This document shows, in pieces, positions 6,632-13,980 of a stretch of 24,359 nt of DNA. Each line of letters opens with the position of its first letter. The stretch's first letter is position 1. The DNA comes from Coemansia sp. RSA 1804. Its lineage: Eukaryota > Kickxellomycota > Kickxellomycetes > Kickxellales > Kickxellaceae. The translations under genes and the position numbers were made by a program. The stretch covers positions 1-24,359 of the forward strand of contig JANBTH010000237.1 of the NCBI GenBank assembly GCA_027578815.1, written 5' to 3'. The notes beneath the pieces were generated by a model. It saw only the letters and a list, made by a program, of their open reading frames with translations, did not search any database and was not told the origin of the DNA.

Positions 6632-8146
6632 ATGACCACGGTTCTGCTGGACGCCTACGACTCGTTCACATTCAACCTGTACCAGTACCTGCGCAAGGCG
6701 GGCGCGGACGTGCAGGTGTTCCGCAACGACAAGATAACGCTGGACGAGGTGAAGGCGCTGGCGCCGCGCAACATCGTGCTGTCGCCGGGGCCGGGGCATC
6801 CGCGGGAGGACCCGGGGATCTGCTACGAGGTGCTGGCGCACTACCAGGGCAGGGTCCCGATCCTCGGGGTGTGTCTGGGGCAGCAGATGATGTACGAGCA
6901 CTACGGCGGCACGGTCGCGTACGCCGGCGAGATCCAGCACGGCAAGACCGGCACGATCACGCACGACGCGCAGGGCGTGTACCGCGGCATCGACCAGCTG
7001 TTCCCGGTGACGCGGTACCACTCGCTGGCGGCGGATCCGGCCACGCTGCCGGGCTGCCTGGAGGTCAACAGCTGGACGCCCAACGGCGTGGTCATGGGCG
7101 TCAGACACAGGACGCTGACGGTCGAGGGCGTGCAGTTCCACCCCGAGAGCATCCTCAGCGAGAACGGGCTGGCCATGTTCCGCAACTTCCTCCAGCTGGA
7201 CGGCGGCACGTGGGCGCAGAACCCGGGCGCGCGCGACGCCGACGGCATGGCCAACCACTACCCGGGGCTGCAGCTGCAGCTGGCGACCAAGAAGCCGGCA
7301 GAGGCCGGCGACATCCTGACGCGCATCTTCCGCCAGCGGCAGCGCGACGTCGCGCGGCAGAAGCTGGTGCCCGGGCGGACGCTGGCGGATCTCGAGCGCC
7401 TCGTCAACGACCTGCGCGTGGCCCCCGAGCCCATCGACTTTGCGCAGCGGCTGCGCGCGGCGGCCGCCGGCGGGAGGCGCGTGGCCGTGCTGGGCGAGAT
7501 CAAGCGCGCGTCCCCGAGCAGGGGCGACATCTGCGTGGCCGCCAACGCCGCCGCGCTGGGCGCCCGGTACGCGCGCGCGGGCGTGGCCGCCATCTCGGTG
7601 CTGACCGAGCCCACGTGGTTCAAGGGCTCGGTGGACGACCTCCGCGACGTGCGCCAGGTGCTCGACAAGCTAGAGCTGCGCCCCGCCGTGCTGCGCAAGG
7701 AGTTCGTCTTCGACAGGTACCAGATCGCCGAGGCCCGCGCGGCCGGCGCCGACTCCGTGCTGCTGATCGTCAAGATGCTGAGCACGGCGCAGCTGCGCGC
7801 GCTGCTCGCCTACGCCCGCGCGCTGCGCATGGAGCCGCTGGTCGAGGTCAACAGCGCCGACGAGATGCGCGTGGCGCTGGAGCTCGGCGCCGCCGTCGTC
7901 GGCGTCAACAACCGCAACCTCCGCACCTTCGACGTCGACATCGCCACCACCGCGCAGCTGGCCGCCGCCGTGCCGCCCGACATCATCCTCGTTGCGCTCA
8001 GCGGCATCGCGTCGCCCGCCGACGCTGCCACCTACGCCGGCCTCGGCGTCTCCGGCGTGCTGGTGGGCGAGGCGCTGATGCGCGCCGACGACAAGGAGGC
8101 CTTTGTGGCGGCGCTGCAGGGCGCGTTTGGCAGCGGCAGCGCGTAG
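6632..8146 (+). CDS. TRP3: Bifunctional anthranilate synthase glutaminase subunit / indole-3-glycerol-phosphate synthase
   Basis: 504 residues, two fused enzymes of tryptophan synthesis. Residues 1-195 are a class I glutamine amidotransferase: oxyanion strand NIVLSPGPGHP (47-57), nucleophile Cys81 in GVCLGQQ, and His170/Glu172 in QFHPES. It should supply ammonia to a separate anthranilate synthase I. After a linker (195-240), residues 245-500 are the IGPS barrel: Lys291 in EIKRASPSRG, the FKGS loop (330-333), Lys356 in RKEFVFD, Glu405 in VEVN, Asn427 in GVNNRNL, Ser458 in LSGI, and the phosphate-binding GVLVGEALM. The layout equals yeast Trp3 (484 residues). No phosphoribosylanthranilate isomerase domain follows, unlike the trifunctional protein of filamentous ascomycetes and Phycomyces. 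The stop is followed at once by a convergent gene. Codons are extremely G/C-ending. Confidence 0.96.
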   Translation: MTTVLLDAYDSFTFNLYQYLRKAGADVQVFRNDKITLDEVKALAPRNIVLSPGPGHPREDPGICYEVLAHYQGRVPILGVCLGQQMMYEHYGGTVAYAGEIQHGKTGTITHDAQGVYRGIDQLFPVTRYHSLAADPATLPGCLEVNSWTPNGVVMGVRHRTLTVEGVQFHPESILSENGLAMFRNFLQLDGGTWAQNPGARDADGMANHYPGLQLQLATKKPAEAGDILTRIFRQRQRDVARQKLVPGRTLADLERLVNDLRVAPEPIDFAQRLRAAAAGGRRVAVLGEIKRASPSRGDICVAANAAALGARYARAGVAAISVLTEPTWFKGSVDDLRDVRQVLDKLELRPAVLRKEFVFDRYQIAEARAAGADSVLLIVKMLSTAQLRALLAYARALRMEPLVEVNSADEMRVALELGAAVVGVNNRNLRTFDVDIATTAQLAAAVPPDIILVALSGIASPADAATYAGLGVSGVLVGEALMRADDKEAFVAALQGAFGSGSA

Positions 8147-8214
8147 GAGCTTAGCTTTTTTCTGTTTCTTTCGGGGCTGCGCAAATACAATGTATTTCTG
8201 AACAAATGGGGGTG

Positions 8215-8263
8215 CTACTACTACTCCTCCTCCTCCTGCTCCTCCTGCTCCTCCTCCTCCTCC
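8215..8263. repeat. CTA/CTC/CTG triplet repeat between convergent genes
   Basis: A tract of CTA then CTC units with CTG interruptions fills the space up to 4 bp before the PhoD-like stop codon. On the minus strand it reads as GAG/CAG/TAG, lies in the 3' UTR of the phosphatase gene and is therefore untranslated. Confidence 0.85.
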
Positions 8264-8266
8264 CGG

Positions 8267-10102
8267 CTACACTGCGTTCCCGCTCGCCAGCGCCGGCACG
8301 TTGATCGAGTAGGCCTTGGTGCCGCGGTTGGACTCGTTCTGCACGTGGATGTTGACGATGAGGCTGCCGGTCGCCAGGTCCTCCACATAGGACGAGAAGT
8401 TGCGGCGCCCGAGCAGCTTGGTGTTGTTGTTTGGCGGCGCCTTGCCGTTGACGTCCTGCTCAAACAGCCGGTACATCATCTCGTCCGTCGAGGCGTCCAG
8501 CGCGTACGTCTTGGCCGACGAGTGCACCGCGCGGATCACGATGTTTGGCGGCGGGACGTTCATGATGGCCGACGAGATGATCTGCGGCATGAAGCGGAAG
8601 TCGCGCTCCGGCGCCACCGCCGGCGCCGACGATGCAAACCGCCCGGCGCCGCAGCAGTGCACGTCGCCGCCAACAAACGTCACGCGGATGTTGCGCCGGC
8701 GCGCGATGTCCTGCAGCCGCAGCACAAACGCCTTGCGCTCGGCCATGTGCACCTCCGACGTCCAGTGGTCGTTCATGTCGTCGCTCAGCTCCGGCTCGCC
8801 CCAGATGTTGACGATTGCGCGCTGCTTGGCGATGAAGCTCAGCTTGGTCAGCCCAAGACTCTTGATCCCCGACAGCGTCTTCTCGATGTACGTCAGCCGC
8901 GGATACACAATCGGCACCCCCAGGAACACCACCAGGTGCCGCACCGACGCCGGCAGCCGCTCCAGCCGCTCGAATATCATGTCGTACGACCGCTGGCTCA
9001 CGATCTGCCTCAGCGACCGCTCGTACCGCGTGTCCGGCCCCAGCGCCGCCGTGTACGGCCCGAACTGCTTGAGCCAGCAGTACCCGTGGCTGCCAAAGTA
9101 CCCGTGCTGCCGCGCCAGCTGCTGGTTGGTGTGCGCCTGGTACAGCCGCCAGTACTTGAACGCGTACTCCTTGAGCTGCACAAACACCTTCGAGTCCTGC
9201 AGGTAGTCCGGGTACGATCCGATCCCGTCCCAGATGTCGTGGTCGTCAACAATCGTGCTGATCGGAATCGTCTCCATCGCCTCGCCAAACTTGCTGCTGA
9301 AGAAGCACTTGGCGTAGTGCGTGAAGTAGAACTCGTCCGCATACGCTGCCATCTCGCGCGTGAACTCCGAGTCGCGCCGCACGTACTTGTCCTTGATCGA
9401 CAGCCACGGCTTCCAGATGTCCGACTGCCAGATCTTGTCAGAGTACAGCTGGTCGCCGCCGCACACCTGCACGTGGAACGGCACCGCACTGTGCTTCTGC
9501 AGCAGGTCGTCCCACACCACATTGTCGCCGCCCAGCTCCTTCTTCTCCTTGTCCGACACCGACAGCGACCACCCGTTGCACGACCAGAATGCAAACCGCC
9601 ACTCCGTCGTCTGCCCCGGCACGAAGAACCGGTACGTGGGGCCTGTGTTGTTGATGCGGTACTCCACGCGCTTCTCGCGACTGACATCCAGCCCCACCTT
9701 GATGTCGATGCGGTAGAACGCCGTCATCCTGAATGTGTCCAGCAGCACCGCCGGGAACGGCATCGACGGCGCCCCGCCCTCCACAAGCACCACTGTTGGC
9801 GGCGGACTCCGCGCCGGCGCCAGCACAAGCACGCTGCCGTGCCACGTGGCCGTTGCCAGGTCTGTGTCAACAAGCATCAGTGCCGGCCCAATGATGCCGT
9901 CCGCGCGCCGCCGCATGTGCGGGTACGGCTCCCCCGTCTGCGGGTCAAAGTTGCCCTCGTACCGGTCCGGGTCTCCCGGCGGAGTGCTGCTCATTCCCGG
10001 ATACCGCGCCGGTCCGCCGAACGGCACCCCGTTCTCGTCGTACTGCGTCGGCTGGATTCCGTCGCGCTCGTTGAACTGGCCCTTGGAGACTGGAAAGTCC
10101 AT
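8267..10102 (-). CDS. PhoD-like metallophosphatase family protein
   Basis: 611 residues. The family (fungal PhoD_2-type) binds metal ions and is related to alkaline phosphatase D, but the substrate of these fungal cytosolic members is not established. Visible metal-site motifs are GGDQLYSD (215-222), IVDDHDIWDG (284-293) and VTFVGGDVHCCGAG (474-487), with likely ligands Asp217, Asp286/287, His288, Asp480 and His482. The N-terminal part (about 70-185) fits the beta-rich region before the catalytic domain; WRFAFWSCNG leads into the phosphatase fold. The C-terminal 100 residues probably form a beta domain. No signal peptide or membrane segment is seen, so it is probably intracellular. The first residues (MDFPVSKGQFNERDG) are hydrophilic; the ATG at 10102 is well supported by uninterrupted similarity-like sequence. 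It is convergent with the TRP gene. Third codon positions are mostly C or G. Confidence 0.9.
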   Translation of the reverse strand: MDFPVSKGQFNERDGIQPTQYDENGVPFGGPARYPGMSSTPPGDPDRYEGNFDPQTGEPYPHMRRRADGIIGPALMLVDTDLATATWHGSVLVLAPARSPPPTVVLVEGGAPSMPFPAVLLDTFRMTAFYRIDIKVGLDVSREKRVEYRINNTGPTYRFFVPGQTTEWRFAFWSCNGWSLSVSDKEKKELGGDNVVWDDLLQKHSAVPFHVQVCGGDQLYSDKIWQSDIWKPWLSIKDKYVRRDSEFTREMAAYADEFYFTHYAKCFFSSKFGEAMETIPISTIVDDHDIWDGIGSYPDYLQDSKVFVQLKEYAFKYWRLYQAHTNQQLARQHGYFGSHGYCWLKQFGPYTAALGPDTRYERSLRQIVSQRSYDMIFERLERLPASVRHLVVFLGVPIVYPRLTYIEKTLSGIKSLGLTKLSFIAKQRAIVNIWGEPELSDDMNDHWTSEVHMAERKAFVLRLQDIARRRNIRVTFVGGDVHCCGAGRFASSAPAVAPERDFRFMPQIISSAIMNVPPPNIVIRAVHSSAKTYALDASTDEMMYRLFEQDVNGKAPPNNNTKLLGRRNFSSYVEDLATGSLIVNIHVQNESNRGTKAYSINVPALASGNAV

Positions 10103-10553
10103 TGCTGTTTTTTCCTCTGCTGGTGGTTATGTGCTTTGTGCGCTTGCCCCAGTCGCCGCTGTTGTTGTCTTTAGAGCGTAAAATGTATAAAGTAGAAGAG
10201 CCAGGAAAATAAAAACGATGGAAAAAAAAACAAAGATGAGAGAAAGCAAAAGAGAGATGCGCAGAGCACATGAAAAGAGATTGAAGCGGCCAGATATACT
10301 GAGACTTTTTCATCAATAATCCGTCATCGGGCCTTGTCAAACCAAGAAAAAACGCCCTCTTCTTTTTTCCACCCCCCAAAAGTAGAACAATGCGCAGTGA
10401 GGGGGGATGCCTGGGTTATTAGCTTGAGCGAACGAATGCCTTTCAATAGGCACAAAGAAAAGGAAACAAAAGAAACAACTACCCGTAAAAGGAGAAATTA
10501 AGCCTCCACATTCACGGACTCTTCATTTCCTCATTGTGTGCGCCGTTCTCTAT

Positions 10554-10564
10554 ACGTCACGTCA
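10554..10564. promoter_or_regulatory. Overlapping ACGTCA half-sites (CRE-like)
   Basis: ACGTCACGTCA contains two ACGTCA half-sites overlapping by one base. ACGTCA is half of the TGACGTCA element recognised by ATF/CREB-type bZIP factors. It is about 450 bp upstream of the PhoD-like ATG and 2.1 kb upstream of the next gene, so the target is uncertain. Confidence 0.3.
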
Positions 10565-11450
10565 CCTGTTTTTTGTTGTGCTTGTGAGCTTCCTGGAAGC
10601 TTGCTTTTTGCTGGAATATCATCCATGTGTTTTTTCCCGTGTCTTTTTCCGTGTGTTGCTGGCATGAACCATTGGTAGAGACAAATCAGAAAATCCGCAC
10701 ACTAACATTGGGAGGGGAGAGATAAAAACCGAGACAGATTGTAAGAATCAATCTACAGATATCAAAACATCGCCAGCTCCTCCTTCTCTCATTAAAGAGG
10801 CAGATTCAAAAAGAAGAGGAGGTCACTGGAAACTAGTGCTTGGGGTTTTCCGATGCTCCCCCCCCACCATCATTATATATAGCCTTCTTTCATTGTATGC
10901 GGAAAGCTTAAAAGGGTCTTTTGGAGATGCTATACAGTATATGCGGCAAAGAAGAACTGTCAAGGAGAAGAACCATATTATTAATTGGAGAGGACTAAAC
11001 GTCATTTTCTTTTTTCTATTAGCGCAGAAAGAGGAGGGGAAGTGTGTGGCCCCGATTCCTGGTGCTGCATCATTTATACCAAAAGCTGGCAAGGAATTTA
11101 CTTGGTCCTCATAGTAGCGGCTGATGTCCATCTCACACATGTAACGGACCCCTCCACACTGTGCAAATTAGAAGAAAAACGTGGGCACGGGTATGCCCAG
11201 AAAAGAAAAAGAAGAGAAATACAGGAAATACAATCTATGGCGCAGATACAAATCCCGCTTCTTTGTGCTGTTCTGCACTCCATTGTTCGCGTCCTTTTCG
11301 CCCAAGGCATCCCGTCGGAGATTAGGCTCCAGTGCCAAGAGAAAACAATTGCACCAACCGCCTCTAGATGGCTTTCGCAGAAATGAACCCTGCCGATGCA
11401 AAGCGCTCCAGAGCCGGGCTCTTCTTCAAAGCCATACAGTCCATTCGCAG

Positions 11451-11478
11451 ACCACAGACCACAGACCGCAGACCGCAA
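11451..11478. repeat. Four tandem 7-bp units (ACCACAG / ACCGCAG)
   Basis: Units at 11451, 11458, 11465 and 11472 read ACCACAG, ACCACAG, ACCGCAG and ACCGCAA. This is a short minisatellite in non-coding sequence without known function. Confidence 0.8.
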
Positions 11479-11523
11479 AAACCCACGCACTCTGGACTGC
11501 ATCTGCTCTGCACCAAGAAAAAA

Positions 11524-11551
11524 CAACAACAACAACAGCAGCAGCAGCAGC
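11524..11551. repeat. CAA/CAG triplet repeat
   Basis: Five CAA units pass into a run of CAG units. In one frame this would code poly-Gln, but the surrounding open frame (11368-11670) has no other protein-like character, so I treat it as a microsatellite in non-coding DNA. Confidence 0.8.
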
Positions 11552-12479
11552 GATCAGCAGCGGTGGGCCTAATCTGGCTTCTGGAGGGAGCGGGGATGTC
11601 AGCAGATGTGAGTGGCTCACAGCTGGATGCGGATCATCTTTCTGCTCTTTTGCTTTTCTTCTCGCACTGACAAACATGCGTTTGTTTGCTTGCGTGCATG
11701 CAGGCAGCACGGCTTGATCCGCAAGAAAATAGTGCAGAAAATGTTTGCCAATCCTCTTTTCCTCTCAGCTTCTAGCTCGGTCTGCTAACGCATCGCTGGT
11801 TGGGCCAATAAGCCAACAGCCTCTTTATCAATAAAAATAGGACAAAAGTGCCAAGACTCTGCGGAACGCTCTTTGCTGCATGTTGGGAAAGGGGAGGCCG
11901 GAAAATAGTATGAGACCACCCTTCCTTCCTTCCTCTCCGAACAGCACACTGTCATAATGACAGAACCACCCACCCTTCCAACCCCTCTTCTCCCAGCACA
12001 CACAGCTTCTTCCACCCTCTTCCGTGCATGGGATGATGAAATGTAAACAACCCGTTGGGCTCTTTGTCAGCCAGACTCCACTCCACTCCACGTCTTGTGT
12101 TGGTGCCAGAGTTGTGTATGTTTGTTTGTTCACAGTGTAGTCATCAGATGCGAACAAGAAGAAAGCTGGGGCTTGCCTATTTTTCTTTTTCTTTTTGCCC
12201 TTTGAGCCGGAAAAACCCCGCCCGCCCATATACAAAAACTTCCTGCTGTCTTGCCTGTTTATCATGGATCGGCCCAAACCCAAACTCAACAAAACGCAAG
12301 CATCGATTATTATTTTTTTGGACTTGCTCCACGCGCTTGCCGCTTTCGGGGGTGGAAAACATACACACATGCACGCATAAACAAACGCGAACCACCACAC
12401 CATCACCGGGCTAACCCCCACCCACCCACGAAGCTCAAGAAAGGAGAAAAAACCTGCTTCTGTTTTCCTTTTGCTCTGC

Positions 12480-12500
12480 ATTGAGCGGATACCGCTCAAT
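12480..12500. promoter_or_regulatory. Perfect palindrome with CGG-N3-CCG, zinc-cluster-type operator candidate
   Basis: ATTGAGCGG-ATA-CCGCTCAAT has two perfect 9-bp arms around 3 bases. Its centre is CGG-N3-CCG, the form bound by homodimers of Zn2Cys6 (Gal4-type) factors. It lies 5 bp upstream of the TATA box at 12506, unusually close. The assigned factor class is inference from motif form. Confidence 0.6.
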
Positions 12501-12505
12501 ATTCA

Positions 12506-12513
12506 TATAAATA
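12506..12513 (+). promoter_or_regulatory. TATA box of the acidic secreted-protein gene
   Basis: TATAAATA lies 167 bp upstream of the ATG at 12673. The leader after it is strongly C/T-rich, typical of highly expressed fungal genes. Confidence 0.65.
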
Positions 12514-12672
12514 GTCCAGCATCCGCACCCCGGCTCCTCCATCCCGCGCACTTTATTCTTTTTCAAGATTTTTCTCTTTAGCTATATTGCTTTTTTTCAT
12601 CCTCCCTTTCTTCGTTCCTAAGACCCCCATATCTCTCTTCTCTCTCAACCTTCACCCCCCACATCTCTGACA

Positions 12673-13200
12673 ATGCAGTTCGCCAAGACCCTTGCCATCG
12701 CCGCCATCGCCGTTGCTGTCGCCGCACAGGAACTCGGTTCCGCCGCCGTGATCACCAACACTGACGAGGTTGTTGCGACCACTGAAGCCACGGTCGGAGT
12801 CACCGAGACGGAAGCCGGAAGCGCCGAGGCCACCGAGGCCACCGAGGCCACGGCCGAGGAGTCCAACGCTGCATCCGCCGACACCGGTGTTGAGGTCACC
12901 AACGAGATCCCCGCTCCGGGCGTCAGCGACTCCGAGAGCATCATTGTTGGCGACGCCACCGCCATCACAAACACCAACGCCGCCGACGAGACCGAAGCCG
13001 CCGAGTCCGGCGCCGCCGACTCCGACGACACCGAGCTCGATACCCTCGACACCGAAGAGAGCGAGAGCGGTTCCGCCGCTCACGGCTCCTCGGCTCACGG
13101 CCACTCCGACGAGGAGGAGTCCGATACCAGCGCTGCCTCCAAGAAGATTGTCGGCTCCGTTGCTGCTGTCGCCGCACTTGCTGCTGCTGCCTTCTTCTAA
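12673..13200 (+). CDS. Small acidic secreted protein, probably GPI-anchored
   Basis: 175 residues. The signal peptide is MQFAKTLAIAAIAVAVAA (1-18). The mature part is rich in Thr, Glu, Ala, Ser and Asp, with an EAT triple repeat (52-60), a highly acidic stretch (104-134), and a short His/Ser segment AHGSSAHGHSDEEES (136-150) that could bind metal. The C-terminus has a Ser/Ala cluster (153-156), two Lys, then a hydrophobic tail to residue 175, the form of a GPI attachment signal. I do not recognise a family; Thr/Ser richness suggests O-mannosylation and a cell-wall or surface location. Codons are strongly optimised (GCC, ACC, GAG), and the promoter has a TATA box plus a palindrome, so high regulated expression is likely. 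It resembles the gene at 3003 in build but not in sequence. Confidence 0.85.
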   Translation: MQFAKTLAIAAIAVAVAAQELGSAAVITNTDEVVATTEATVGVTETEAGSAEATEATEATAEESNAASADTGVEVTNEIPAPGVSDSESIIVGDATAITNTNAADETEAAESGAADSDDTELDTLDTEESESGSAAHGSSAHGHSDEEESDTSAASKKIVGSVAAVAALAAAAFF

Positions 13201-13980
13201 TTTTCTCTCCTTTCCTACCCTCTCCTTATTTTTCTCGGTTTCTAATGCATACAATGTGTCCGTTTTTATTTTATTCGTCTTGAAATAATAAGATTATCTC
13301 TTTAAAAAAAGTTAGCTAGCTGGGTGCTGTGTTAGTAAGCGGTGTTATTGGTTGCTGTTGCTCCGTTCTGTTCTATTTTTTGTTGTTGCGGCTTCTTCGC
13401 TGGATTTCTCTGCGGTACTGATTTCTGTAGTATTCCTGGAATGTGATGTCATGTTTACCGCACCAGGCACTAAACTCTTTGTCGTGTTTCTCTATTTTTA
13501 GGACAATACAAGGTAATAAAGTAGCTCGACACATGGGATCTTTTTTACCTGTGACTGACAAACAATCTAGGTAAAAAGAAGTGGAGGGGGTAAGAGAGTA
13601 CATTACAAATCGTTGCCAAGAAATCAAAATAGAAAAGACACCATTACAAAGCAAATATTGATACTGAAATACGGAATTGTTCAGTGTTTGTTTGCTTGCT
13701 TGCTTGTCTGATTCTTCGGCAATGTCTGTGCACGTGTGGCAATTACAACCACCGAAACTCCCCCAATTTCAGCTCCAATTGTTGTTCCAAATTTGTTCTG
13801 CACTATAAAGGGGGTTGTCTGCTCACAATAAAATTTACTAAAAAAACTAAAGCTATAAAAAGAAAAAACGAACCTCACCTTGAATGTCATGCATTTTCAG
13901 TGTACAAGAAGAAAAAGTTTGTACTAAAAATAACATCATGTATCTCTCCTAACCCCCCAACATTCTAATCCATTATCCTC
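13201..13980. other. AT-rich intergenic stretch with one doubtful small ORF
   Basis: The left part is the 3' region of the acidic secreted-protein gene. A TTGC/TTGT run lies at 13687-13708. The only open frame of possible interest is on the minus strand at 13373-13603 (separate entry). I see no RNA gene. Confidence 0.45.
13373..13603 (-). CDS. Doubtful small ORF or last exon of a spliced gene
   Basis: 76 codons from the ATG at 13603. The product is Cys-containing with a basic tail: CRATLLPC and SAWCGKHDITFQEYYRNQYR, ending RREIQRRSRNNKK. The second half looks more protein-like than the first. On the minus strand a C/T-rich tract ending TTTTTACCTAG (just before the Asp-Cys-Leu codons, about 13567) resembles a 3' splice site, so the true product may start in an upstream exon that I could not fix; an ATG with a following AAG/GTGAGG donor near 13880 is one possibility. 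No family is recognised. The codon use is AT-rich, unlike most neighbours. It could also be chance. Confidence 0.22.
   Translation of the reverse strand: MYSLTPSTSFYLDCLSVTGKKDPMCRATLLPCIVLKIEKHDKEFSAWCGKHDITFQEYYRNQYRREIQRRSRNNKK

Larger units (their letters stand above)
10103..12672. other. Long gene-poor region (2.57 kb)
   Basis: No open frame here has a recognisable domain or the codon bias of its neighbours; the longest (223 codons, minus strand, 11828-12499) translates low-complexity sequence from a non-ATG start. The left end is the PhoD-like promoter, with A-rich sequence. Notable sites are overlapping ACGTCA elements at 10554-10564 (CRE-like), an AGATTG/CAATCT inverted repeat at 10736-10754, heptamer repeats at 11451-11478, a CAA/CAG tract at 11524-11551, and the promoter of the next gene at 12480-12513. 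The region may carry upstream regulatory DNA, an unrecognised spliced gene or a non-coding RNA. Confidence 0.5.

Noticed and set aside
6871..8154. 427-codon frame overlapping the TRP gene
   Set aside because: It is a G/C-third-position shadow rich in Arg and Gly; the other frame encodes two complete enzyme domains.
8345..10174. 609-codon plus-strand frame antisense to the PhoD-like gene
   Set aside because: It is a long open antisense frame caused by extreme C/G codon bias; His/Val/Arg-rich with no domain.
11368..11670. 100-codon plus-strand frame with a poly-Gln run
   Set aside because: The Gln run is a CAA/CAG microsatellite; nothing around it looks like protein, and no conserved motif is visible.
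11828..12499. 223-codon minus-strand open frame in the gene-poor region
   Set aside because: The start is a TTG codon within the palindrome; the translation is low-complexity, without codon bias or recognisable motif.
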